Source: Bacteroidaceae bacterium
Lineage (GTDB): Bacteria > Bacteroidota > Bacteroidia > Bacteroidales > Bacteroidaceae
NCBI GenBank assembly: GCA_900772575.1
Contig: CAAHEN010000244.1
Coordinates: forward strand, 1-23,493
Length of the DNA: 23,493 nucleotides
Direction: 5' to 3'
Of this stretch, positions 5,755 through 13,505 are shown piece by piece. Position 1 is the first letter of the stretch; the number at the start of each line of letters is the position of its first letter. The translations under genes were made by a program, and so were the position numbers. The notes under the pieces were generated by a model. It saw only the letters and a list, made by a program, of their open reading frames with translations. It did no database searches and was not told the DNA's origin.

Positions 5755-7680
5755 TCAGCGCACCCTTACTTTCACACCGCCGGAGATATAGATGCCACCT
5801 GGCACGGGCCGGCGGACACGGCGGCCAGAGAGGTCGTAGTAGGGGGTGCCGTCCGCCGGTCGCCGCACGGCTGGCCCAATGCCGGACACGACGGGGCAGG
5901 TGAACCTGACCGTGTGCTGCACCTCCCATGGGTAGCGGACATAGAGTGTATAGGCCTGCCCCGGAGTCAGACCGCGAAAGCAGACGGTGTCTGTCTCCGC
6001 GGCACCAGCGGGCAGGTAGCAGTAGTCCGCATGTGCCGTACCGTTGTGGTCTTCGCGCGGCACACCTTCAAAGAGCTCATAGGTCACCTTGCCGCCAGCC
6101 CGTCCAGCCCCGGCATTGCTGACAGTCTGGCGGATGCGTGCGGTTTCCACGTCCGGGAAATCAATTTCCGGTGTGTCAAAATGCAGTTGGGGCCCAGCCG
6201 CAGCGGCCACGGTGACGCTGTCGGTGAAAATGACGTTGACATCGTCGGGCGAGAGGCGCAGGGCAAAGCGTCCGGGTTGCTCAAAGAGTGCCACGACGGG
6301 CAGGCAGCGCCGCTCGCCAGCGCGGAGCGTCAGCCCCGTCAACGCCACGAAGGCGGCTTGCCTGAAGATGGCCGTATCTGCCGGCGTGTTGACGAACAGT
6401 TCCAGCGGCGTCGTCACGGCATAGTCGGCGCGGTTGTGCAGGTAGAGGTTCAGGGGCGTGTATTTTCCGGCTTCTGGACTCAGGGCAAAACCAATGCTGT
6501 CGACGCTGAGCTCGTGTCCCGTGCGGCACAGCGTGTCGGGCAATTGCACGTCCACGGCGTCGGGGTGGAGGAGCAGTGCCTCTTGGTTGCAGAAAAAGCC
6601 CTCATAGGCGCCGGTGTCGGTCATGTCCCATGCCGGCTCAGCGGCGTTGAGAATGTCGAGGCGGAAATAGCCGTCATAGTCACCGTCGACACCCCAATTG
6701 ACGTGGAAAAGGCCGTTGGCATCGAGGCCGTCGAGCACGAAGGCGTGCCCATTGAGACGCATGGCGTAGCCGGCATAGAGTATGGGGCGGCCCGCACGCA
6801 GTTCGGCGCGCAGCATCGCCAGCCAGTCAGCCGGGCGGTACTTATAACTGTCGGCATAATGCACGAATCCGAAGCCGAAGGCCCGCCGCAACGGTTCGAC
6901 GAGCGTGCGCACCCGGGCACCGCTGGCATCGAGGCCCCAGTCCATCCGTGCCGCCACACCGCATATATAGGAGAGGCGGGCGACAGCGTCGGCCTCCTCA
7001 GCGGTGTAGGTGCCTGGCGTGTCGTAGTCATCGCGAATGAGGCGCGTGTCCACGGCTGTGCCGGGAAGCACGTCGGCGATGGTGTAATGGGGCGTCGTCC
7101 AACCGTGCAGCGTGTCGCGCAGACTGACCGTGCGGCGGTAGTGGGAGATGACCTCTTCGAGGGCCGTGGCCACACACCCGACGACGCAGCGCTCCTCACT
7201 GACGCTGCCGTCGGCGGCGATGTAACGCGGACAATAGGCGTTATAGGGCGCTTTCTGATGGCGCACCGCTGTCAGCAGTGGTGCGACGGCCTCACCGCCG
7301 TCACTGCCGGTAAACTGCGGCTGGGCCGTCGCTGACAGCACCCGGCCGTAGCTGTCCAACCAAGCCGACATCGCGGCCGGCGGCGCGTCACTCCGACAGG
7401 TGCCGTAGCCCAGAATGGCTGGCAAACGGTCATCGGCAGCGGCGACCACGTAGTGTCCCCCCGGCGAAGTAAAGAGGTAAGCGGCTTCGGCAGGCCTGCT
7501 CAGCCGCAGACTGGCCACAGCCGACCTGACAGACCGAGAACTGGGTGTACCGGGATATTCGAGCGCAGCGATAAAGCGGGCCGCAGCCTGACGGGCCGCC
7601 ACCGTATCGACCGGGGCGGCCATAGCGGCGGAAACCAGAAATGCCAGACAGAGAGAAAGGAACAGATGGCGCATGGGCAC
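5755..7680 (-). CDS. Streptopain-like C10 cysteine protease, secreted
   Basis: The product has 641 residues. A signal peptide (MRHLFLSLCLAFLVSAAMAA; residue 3 is an alternative start) leads into a propeptide resembling the Spi inhibitor domain (about 25-115, including AAYLFTSPGGHYVVAAADDR). The catalytic domain follows: PYNAYCP, then VVGCVATALEEVISHY with the predicted nucleophile Cys169, then GHAFVLDG with His312, and HVNWGVDGDYDGYF. This order is that of peptidase family C10 (SpeB, and interpain of Prevotella). Beta-rich domains fill about 370-610. The C-terminus (YDLSGRRVRRPVPGGIYI) resembles tails of secreted Prevotella proteins and may be an abbreviated type IX secretion signal, but that is inference. 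It starts 11 nt after the cardiolipin synthase gene and is probably cotranscribed with it. Confidence 0.9.
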   Translation of the reverse strand: MPMRHLFLSLCLAFLVSAAMAAPVDTVAARQAAARFIAALEYPGTPSSRSVRSAVASLRLSRPAEAAYLFTSPGGHYVVAAADDRLPAILGYGTCRSDAPPAAMSAWLDSYGRVLSATAQPQFTGSDGGEAVAPLLTAVRHQKAPYNAYCPRYIAADGSVSEERCVVGCVATALEEVISHYRRTVSLRDTLHGWTTPHYTIADVLPGTAVDTRLIRDDYDTPGTYTAEEADAVARLSYICGVAARMDWGLDASGARVRTLVEPLRRAFGFGFVHYADSYKYRPADWLAMLRAELRAGRPILYAGYAMRLNGHAFVLDGLDANGLFHVNWGVDGDYDGYFRLDILNAAEPAWDMTDTGAYEGFFCNQEALLLHPDAVDVQLPDTLCRTGHELSVDSIGFALSPEAGKYTPLNLYLHNRADYAVTTPLELFVNTPADTAIFRQAAFVALTGLTLRAGERRCLPVVALFEQPGRFALRLSPDDVNVIFTDSVTVAAAAGPQLHFDTPEIDFPDVETARIRQTVSNAGAGRAGGKVTYELFEGVPREDHNGTAHADYCYLPAGAAETDTVCFRGLTPGQAYTLYVRYPWEVQHTVRFTCPVVSGIGPAVRRPADGTPYYDLSGRRVRRPVPGGIYISGGVKVRVR

Positions 7681-7691
7681 GGGAAGGGGAT

Positions 7692-9131
7692 TTAGAGCAA
7701 GGGGGCGAGAATGCGGGTGAACGATTCGAGCAAGCGACGGTAATAGGGCCGTTGGCGCCAGTCGCAGAGCCGCACCTCGTCGCAGTCCCTGAGGTCATCG
7801 AGAAAGGCGTCGCGCATGGCGATGGCCGCCGCCTCGCCATAGATGAAGGCGTTGGCCTCGAAGTTGTTTTCGAAACTGCGGAAGTCCATGTTCGACGAAC
7901 CGACAGTGCACCAGTCATCGTCCGCCACGGCGCACTTGCTGTGAAGGAAGCCTTTCTTATAAGTGAACACGCGGATGCCGGCTTGCAGGACGGCACTGAA
8001 GTAACTGTCGTTGCCCCATCGCAGCCAGAAGCCGTCAGGACGTTCGGGCACCATCAGCCGCACGTCGACACCGCTCATCGCCGCCGTGACAAGTGCCTGC
8101 ATCACCGGCTCCGTCGGCAGGAAGTAGGGTGTCTGGATGTAGAGGTAGCGCCGGGCATGCTGGAACACCCACGTCAGGCCGTACATGATCTCGGGATAGC
8201 GCGAGACGGGATTGGAAGGGACTATCTGGACGACGCAGCCGTTTCCGGCCTCGGCGGTGACATCGGTCGCACTGGCCATGAGCGGTGTGTCGGCCATGAT
8301 CCGCTTGTCTGCCGTGACGAAGCACCAGTCCGTGAGAAAGAGGCGTTGCATATCAGCCACGCTGCCCCCCTCTAGGCGCAGGTGCATGTCGCGCCAATAT
8401 GGATAGCGGTGACTGACGTAGCGAAGCGCCAGGTTCATGCCGCCGATGAAGCCGACGCGACTGTCGATCACACAGATTTTGCGGTGGTTGCGGTAGTTGA
8501 CCTTATGGGTCAGCCGCGGAAAGCGCACCGGCAAGAAGGCGGCCACCTCGATGCCAGCGGCTGTCATCTCACTGAAGAAGCGGTTGCTGGCGCTCCATGA
8601 GCCCACATCGTCGTAGAGCAGCCGCACCTTGACGCCCTCACGCACCTTGTCGATGAGCGCGTCGCGTACCAAGCGGCCGACGGCGTCGTCCTCGATGATG
8701 TAGACTTCTATATGTATGGTGTGCCGGGCCACAGCGATCTCACGCAGCAAGGCCATGAGCCAGTCGCCCCCCGTGCGGTAGCCCTTCACGCCACGACAAG
8801 CTGTCAGCACGGCACTGTTCGTGTGCTCGAAAAGGAGGGTCAGCGGCACGTAGCGCGGTGGCGCTGCCTCTGGGGGCAAGTGACGTATGTCGCGCAGCAG
8901 CCGACGGGTCAGGAGCGAGTACTGGTGACGTGAGATGTAGCGCTCCTTGCGGATATTCTGTCCGAAGAAATAGAACAGGGCAAGCCCTACGACCGGCAGC
9001 ATCACGAGCACCACGCACCAAGCGATCGTCTTGGACGGTTGCCGGTTCTCAAGCAGGACGACGGTCACCGTGCTCAGGACGAGCACGACGTAGAGCACGA
9101 CTGCCAGGTAGGTGAAGATGATTTGCCACAT
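7692..9131 (-). CDS. cls: Cardiolipin synthase
   Basis: This 479-residue membrane enzyme of the phospholipase D superfamily joins two phosphatidylglycerol molecules into cardiolipin. Two N-terminal membrane helices (about 4-26 and 36-56) are followed by two HKD catalytic motifs: His216/Lys218/Asp223 in NHRKICVIDSRVGFIGGMN, and His397/Lys399/Asp404 in LHSKCAVADDDWCTVGSSN. Length and order match bacterial ClsA-type enzymes (about 480 residues), so it looks complete. It lies 45 nt after the GH2 gene and 11 nt before the C10 protease gene, and no consensus promoter is visible in either gap. Its place among secreted hydrolases is functionally odd and may only reflect shared transcription. Confidence 0.93.
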   Translation of the reverse strand: MWQIIFTYLAVVLYVVLVLSTVTVVLLENRQPSKTIAWCVVLVMLPVVGLALFYFFGQNIRKERYISRHQYSLLTRRLLRDIRHLPPEAAPPRYVPLTLLFEHTNSAVLTACRGVKGYRTGGDWLMALLREIAVARHTIHIEVYIIEDDAVGRLVRDALIDKVREGVKVRLLYDDVGSWSASNRFFSEMTAAGIEVAAFLPVRFPRLTHKVNYRNHRKICVIDSRVGFIGGMNLALRYVSHRYPYWRDMHLRLEGGSVADMQRLFLTDWCFVTADKRIMADTPLMASATDVTAEAGNGCVVQIVPSNPVSRYPEIMYGLTWVFQHARRYLYIQTPYFLPTEPVMQALVTAAMSGVDVRLMVPERPDGFWLRWGNDSYFSAVLQAGIRVFTYKKGFLHSKCAVADDDWCTVGSSNMDFRSFENNFEANAFIYGEAAAIAMRDAFLDDLRDCDEVRLCDWRQRPYYRRLLESFTRILAPLL

Positions 9132-9176
9132 AAGCGAGACTGTCTGTTCTGGAAAGTTGAGAAGTGTGCCACCGCT

Positions 9177-11300
9177 TCAGAAACCGGCGTGCTCGGCATC
9201 GTTGACGACGGAGGCCTTGGCACGGCGTTTCTCACCGGTGTAGCGCCAGCTGACGTCGTCGGCCAGCATCTGGCCATCGGACGTGGTCACGGTGGCGTGG
9301 AGCTTGTTCTCGCCGTCGGCCAGTTCCACATTGTCGAAGACGTAGTGTACCTCCGTACTGCCGCGCCGCGCACCCGTCAGTTCGCGTCCGTTGAGATAGA
9401 CGCTCGGGCGACCGGCATTGCAATAGACGGCCACCTGCGTGCGGCGTGTCTCGCGGTCAGTGTCGCGGCGCTGTGTGATGTAGAGCACCGGCGCCTTGCT
9501 CCAGTTGGCCTTGTACCAATAGTAAGCATCCTTCTTCACCTTGCGGTCGAAGGTGACGAGCCCTTTCATGTTGCGCGCCGCGACGCCGCCACGGGCCCAC
9601 ATGGGGCAGGCAAAGTCGAACATGTTCCAAAGGTAGGAGGCGATGATGTAAGGGTGCTGGCGGATAACGGCCCAATGCTCCTCATGGGTCTTGGTCTGGA
9701 ATGCCTCAGGATAGTACTCGCGGGTCCAGTCGAGGTGATCGGAGACAAACTCCGTCTGGTGGGCGATATTGGCGTCAGCGCCGTACTCGGTGAGCATGAG
9801 CGCCATGTCGGGATAGTTTTTCTCCAACCCCTCCACCCAGGGCGTGATGTCTCCCAGCCGCTTCTCGTACCAGCCATAGTAGCGGTTCATGCCCTGAATG
9901 TCCGCGTTCAGGTTGACGGGGTGGTTGGCGATGCCGTAGCCATTGACCGAAGCCGTATAGCGGTCGGGATCCTCCGTCTTGGCCAGCTCGTGAAGCGACT
10001 GCGTCAGACTGGCGGTGTAGGCATGCGGCTGGTAGACCTCATTGTGCAGGCCCCAGACATAGATGGCGGGGTGGTTGAAACTCTGGCGGATGAGTTCGCG
10101 CAGTTGCGTGTGGGCATTCTCCCATTCCTGGCCCGTCACGCGGTTGACGAAGGGAATCTCTGCCCAGACGATGAGGCCGAGCGTGTCGCACCGGGCATAG
10201 AAATAGTCCGACTGCTGGTAGTGGGCCAAGCGTATCGTAGTGGCGCCGATATCCATAATATCCGCCAGATCTTCGTCATGGTCGGCCCGGCTGAGGGCAC
10301 TGCCCTTGCCCCAGCGGTCTTGATGCCGTGTGACGCCGTACATCGGGTAACGCTTTCCGTTGAGGAAGAATCCCTTGCCGGCCACGACCTCGAAGCGGCG
10401 CAGGCCGAGCGGCTGCACCACCTCATCGACCGTACGCCCGTCGGTATCGGTGAGACGCGCCGTGACACGGTAGAGATAGGGATCTTCGCGCCCCTGCCAG
10501 AGGTGTGGCCGCGCCAAATGGAAGTCGGCCGTGAGCGTCTGGGTTCCCTGCGCACTGAGGGAGAGCTTGCGGTTCTGTCGGCTGACGGTTTTTCCCGTGG
10601 CGTCGGCGATGGCGGTCTCGAGCGTCAGCGCGGCCGTCTGGCGCCCGCCATTGTCGAGCTTCACCTTCACCCTGACGTCCGCCGAGCGGGCACTGACATG
10701 GCGCTGTGTAATGTAGACACCCGGCGAGGCACAGTCTGTCACGCTGATCTGGCAGCTGTCTGTGACGATGAGGGCCACTGGGCGGTAGATGCCGCCATAG
10801 ACGCCGAAGAGCTGGTGATTGACCGGTATGACGTCAGGGCGCGAGGTGTTGTCCGCCTTGACGATGATCTCGTTGTCACGCCCAAGGTGCAATGCACCGC
10901 CTATCTCGCAAGCGAAAGCCGAATAGGCGCCACGGTGTGTACCGACCAACTGGCCGTTGACGTAGACCTCGGCCACGGCCCCGACACCCTCAAAGCGCAG
11001 GAACACGCGGCGGCCCTGCCAGTCCGCTGGCGCTGACAGCACCTTGCGGTAATAGGCCGGGCCCTGATAGAAGCGGTTGACATAGCGCTGCATGTCGATG
11101 GCGTTCCAGGTGTGGGGCAGGCTGACGCTGTCCCACCGGGCCTGCCACTGCGCGGCGGTGCGCATGGCGTCAGCTTGTTGGGGCATTTTGCTGAATACCC
11201 AACCGGTGTTGAAGTCGATGACCTCACGGGCCGCGGTCACGGAGACGGCTATGGCGATCTGTGCCAGCAGGGTGAGCAGTGCTTTGGCGATGATTCTCAT
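9177..11300 (-). CDS. GH2 family beta-galactosidase, exported
   Basis: The product has 707 residues. A signal peptide (about 1-24) precedes the GH2 sugar-binding domain (about 26-175, with FNTGWVFSK and LPHTWNA), an immunoglobulin-like domain (about 180-300) and the TIM barrel (about 305-595). The predicted acid/base is Glu421 in HPAIYVWGLHNE and the nucleophile Glu505 in MALMLTEYGADA. A C-terminal beta domain (about 600-690, DUF4982-like) ends the protein. Beta-galactosidase is the usual activity for this architecture in Bacteroidota, although related GH2 members cleave beta-glucuronides or beta-mannosides. It follows the fucosidase gene by 38 nt, which suggests successive removal of fucose and galactose from the same glycans. 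The lack of a lipobox suggests periplasmic location. Confidence 0.88.
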   Translation of the reverse strand: MRIIAKALLTLLAQIAIAVSVTAAREVIDFNTGWVFSKMPQQADAMRTAAQWQARWDSVSLPHTWNAIDMQRYVNRFYQGPAYYRKVLSAPADWQGRRVFLRFEGVGAVAEVYVNGQLVGTHRGAYSAFACEIGGALHLGRDNEIIVKADNTSRPDVIPVNHQLFGVYGGIYRPVALIVTDSCQISVTDCASPGVYITQRHVSARSADVRVKVKLDNGGRQTAALTLETAIADATGKTVSRQNRKLSLSAQGTQTLTADFHLARPHLWQGREDPYLYRVTARLTDTDGRTVDEVVQPLGLRRFEVVAGKGFFLNGKRYPMYGVTRHQDRWGKGSALSRADHDEDLADIMDIGATTIRLAHYQQSDYFYARCDTLGLIVWAEIPFVNRVTGQEWENAHTQLRELIRQSFNHPAIYVWGLHNEVYQPHAYTASLTQSLHELAKTEDPDRYTASVNGYGIANHPVNLNADIQGMNRYYGWYEKRLGDITPWVEGLEKNYPDMALMLTEYGADANIAHQTEFVSDHLDWTREYYPEAFQTKTHEEHWAVIRQHPYIIASYLWNMFDFACPMWARGGVAARNMKGLVTFDRKVKKDAYYWYKANWSKAPVLYITQRRDTDRETRRTQVAVYCNAGRPSVYLNGRELTGARRGSTEVHYVFDNVELADGENKLHATVTTSDGQMLADDVSWRYTGEKRRAKASVVNDAEHAGF

Positions 11301-11338
11301 ATGGCTGCTGAAAATGTGATGGGTAAGAAGATGACGGT

Positions 11339-12787
11339 TCAGGTAAGGGCCTCACGATACTGCCCCTTGCTGTGGCCCTCGCCGTCACAACTGAGGCGTA
11401 TGACGTAAGGCTCGCCAGGGTCATGCAGGGGAGTTTCGACGCAATACGTGCCGGGCCCCGTTTCATGGATAGGCAACGGTGTGCCGTCTACCAGTGTGGC
11501 GGTGCGCGGTTGACGGCGTTTCCCGAGGTCTACGGCGAGCCGGCCACTATAGGGGCGGTTGAACACCACCATATATAGAGAGTCGCCCTTTGCCGTGTAA
11601 TATCCCCAGTCGGGCTTCCGCGCTCCGGCATAGCCGCAACCATAGACAGCCTGGCCATATTTGCCCAGCCAGTGCCCGAGCGCCAGACAGAGGCGCTTCT
11701 CTTCGTCACGGAAGTCGCCGTCGGGCTGCGGTCCGAAGTTGACCACCATGTTGCCGCCCATCGAGACAGCGTGCACGATGCGTTCGACGACCTCCCACGG
11801 GGTCTTGACATAACTGAGTGACCAGTCGCGGTGATAGCCCCATTGGTTCTCAGGTATGGTCATGCAGGCTTCCCAGTCCCAGCCGAGCACCTTGAGATCC
11901 TTATACGGATCGGGCAAGCGCCGCTCATAGCCGGACTCGTAGTCGCCCATCAGGTGGCCGTTGCTGTCGAAATGCCGGCTGCCGCGCTCGTCGGCCCGCA
12001 GGCGGCTGTTGACCGTCACACCGGGGACGAGCGTCTTGAGCATCCGCTCTATATGGGCAGTCCAGGCACCGTCGCCCTTGATCGAGGCGTCCCAAGTGCC
12101 GTCGAACCAGAAGTCGCGCACCGACGGGTAGCGTGTGGCCAGTTCGCGGAGCTGCGCCTCGGTGAAGGCCTTGAAGCGGGAGAAGACAGCCGTGTCGGCG
12201 GCAGTCTTGAGTGTGGCGCGGTAGTCGGGGTTGCTCCAGTCCATGATGGAGAAGTAGAAATGGACGTCGAGACCCTCAGCGTTGCAGGCGTCGACGAGTT
12301 CGCCGAGAATGTCCTTCTTATAAGGCGTGTGGGCCACAGTGTAACGCGTGGTCTTGCTGGGCCACAGGCAGAAGCCCTCATGGTGCTTGGTCGTCACCTT
12401 GACATAGCGGAAGCCAGCCGCCCTGAGCTGTCGGGCCCAGGCGCGGGCATCGAATTTGACCGGGTTCCACTGTTTCATGAGCGCCAGCCATTCCTTGTTG
12501 GGCACCTTGGCCCATACCTTCAGCCATTCGGCCGCTCCGGCATAGGTCTTGCCGTTCCAGACGCCACCGGGTATGGCATAAAGCCCCCAGTGGATAAAGG
12601 CTCCGACGCGGTGGTCGCGAAACCGCTTCATCGCCGCGTCCTGCCGCGGCGTCAGGCGTGTGGCACCGTATTTCAGTGGGACGTCACGCTGCGTGTTCTC
12701 CTGTCCAGACAGGGGGATTGCAGACAGTAACAATGCGAGAATCGGCAGGCAGAGACGCCAGCCCGGGAGGTGTAAGGATGTTCTCAT
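11339..12787 (-). CDS. GH29 alpha-L-fucosidase, exported
   Basis: The product has 482 residues. A signal peptide (about 1-28, MRTSLHLPGWRLCLPILALL) is followed by the GH29 TIM barrel, with AFIHWGLYAIPGG near the start, VTTKHHEGFCLWPS (paired His135/136) and RDFWFDGTWD, whose Asp229 is the predicted nucleophile. Glu288 in ESGYERRLP is a candidate acid/base. A small beta-sandwich follows from about 400. An in-frame ATG at 12808 lies at or before the predicted transcription start (about 12807), so I chose 12787. It heads the run fucosidase-galactosidase-cls-protease and carries its own predicted promoter and upstream dyad. It should release terminal alpha-L-fucose from host-type glycans. Confidence 0.92.
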   Translation of the reverse strand: MRTSLHLPGWRLCLPILALLLSAIPLSGQENTQRDVPLKYGATRLTPRQDAAMKRFRDHRVGAFIHWGLYAIPGGVWNGKTYAGAAEWLKVWAKVPNKEWLALMKQWNPVKFDARAWARQLRAAGFRYVKVTTKHHEGFCLWPSKTTRYTVAHTPYKKDILGELVDACNAEGLDVHFYFSIMDWSNPDYRATLKTAADTAVFSRFKAFTEAQLRELATRYPSVRDFWFDGTWDASIKGDGAWTAHIERMLKTLVPGVTVNSRLRADERGSRHFDSNGHLMGDYESGYERRLPDPYKDLKVLGWDWEACMTIPENQWGYHRDWSLSYVKTPWEVVERIVHAVSMGGNMVVNFGPQPDGDFRDEEKRLCLALGHWLGKYGQAVYGCGYAGARKPDWGYYTAKGDSLYMVVFNRPYSGRLAVDLGKRRQPRTATLVDGTPLPIHETGPGTYCVETPLHDPGEPYVIRLSCDGEGHSKGQYREALT

Positions 12788-12812
12788 CGAACGACAGTTT
12801 GGGTTCACTCGC

Positions 12813-12843
12813 CAAAGTTACAAAAATCTTGTAGACACACCAA
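12813..12843 (-). promoter_or_regulatory. Predicted promoter of the fucosidase operon
   Basis: On the minus strand TTG (12843-12841) is followed by 20 nt and TAACTTTG (12820-12813). The start would be near 12807, a leader of about 20 nt before the ATG at 12787. This is what rules against the upstream ATG at 12808. Confidence 0.6.
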
Positions 12844-12853
12844 GCATCTGCCC

Positions 12854-12870
12854 GCAACACGGCGTGTTGC
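12854..12870. promoter_or_regulatory. Dyad upstream of the fucosidase promoter; candidate activator site
   Basis: GCAACACGGCGTGTTGC is a perfect 7-bp inverted repeat with a 3-bp centre. Its midpoint is about 55 bp upstream of the predicted start, just outside the -33 box, where activators usually bind. No regulator gene is next to it. The protein that binds is unknown. Confidence 0.4.
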
Positions 12871-13076
12871 CCGCGTCCAGTGGGTTTATTTCAGGACGCT
12901 GTGAGCCCCGGGACGGGGTGATATCGCATCATCAGGCGGGGCATACCGGTTCAGACCGCCACGCATCACCATATTGATCACGTACCAATTCAATCGCACC
13001 ATCATATTAATCGCACACCCATCATCATACGCACATCAAATAAACACACGTGAAGTGCCCCCCCGATTTTTTCGGC
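12871..13076. other. Intergenic stretch with degenerate short repeats
   Basis: No gene is seen. Positions about 12963-13040 carry recurring ATC-CACC-ATATT-like units; AATCGCAC appears at 12992-12999 and 13009-13016, a period of 17. A short CCGA/TCGG stem around a T-run sits just before repeat copy 2. Confidence 0.4.
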
Positions 13077-13087
13077 TTTAACACAGC

Positions 13088-13118
13088 TTGCTTTCGGCGT
13101 CCAGAAGCAGTATATTTG
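13088..13118 (+). promoter_or_regulatory. Predicted promoter of repeat copy 2
   Basis: TTG at 13088-13090, a 20-nt spacer and TATATTTG at 13111-13118 match the Bacteroidota consensus. Boxes and spacing are those of copy 1. The start would be near 13123. Confidence 0.6.
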
Positions 13119-13130
13119 CAGCAGAGGAAA

Positions 13131-13156
13131 GGGCTATCCGCGCAGATAGCCCTTTT
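13131..13156 (+). terminator. Terminator-like hairpin in repeat copy 2
   Basis: GGGCTATC (13131-13138) and GATAGCCC (13145-13152) form a perfect 8-bp stem over a 6-nt loop, followed by T4. It lies about 10 nt after the predicted start, as in copy 1. Confidence 0.5.
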
Positions 13157-13505
13157 ATTGTGCCCTGCGACGACCGATATCGCCGTCATATGGCAAAATC
13201 GGGGCAGTTTTTCCGGGCAACTTCCCTAGGGCCCGGAAAAATTTGCTCCGAGCTAATTCTGTTTTGCCCTAAGGAAGTTTCTCCGAACACCTATATTAAC
13301 GCTTGGAACGTATGCGAAAGTTAAATAGGTTAAGGTGCTGGCAAGGCTATTGTGCGAAAAAAGTGAAGCGGCGTGTGGCGTGGTGTTATATTATGGGCGT
13401 GCAGGAAAGCATCTCCAGCAAGACGGGGACAAAGCCCGCCCTTTTCCGGCCAAGCGCTCCGAAACGCCTTTGCCCCAGTATGGCAATGGCAGCCCCTGTA
13501 GCAAA

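Larger units (their letters stand above)
13077..13396 (+). repeat. 320-bp intergenic repeat, copy 2
   Basis: This is the partner of 91-410, with the same length and orientation. It keeps the promoter boxes with identical 20-nt spacing, the terminator-like hairpin (here an 8-bp perfect stem) and the second hairpin (13208-13218 with 13231-13241, 11 perfect pairs around AACTTCCCTAGG). The last 35 bp are almost identical to copy 1, and similarity ends abruptly at 13396. Unlike copy 1 it is not followed by a nuclease remnant; the next 109 bp hold nothing I recognise before the stop of the S9 peptidase gene on the other strand. No matching terminal inverted repeats or clear target duplications were found by eye. 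Confidence 0.85.

Noticed and set aside
5914..7335. 473-codon plus-strand frame
   Set aside because: It is antisense to the C10 protease gene with no recognisable motif or signal.
9039..11036. 665-codon plus-strand frame
   Set aside because: It lies antisense to the GH2 gene, which has clear motifs. Long shadow frames are expected in GC-rich coding DNA, and this one shows no domain features.
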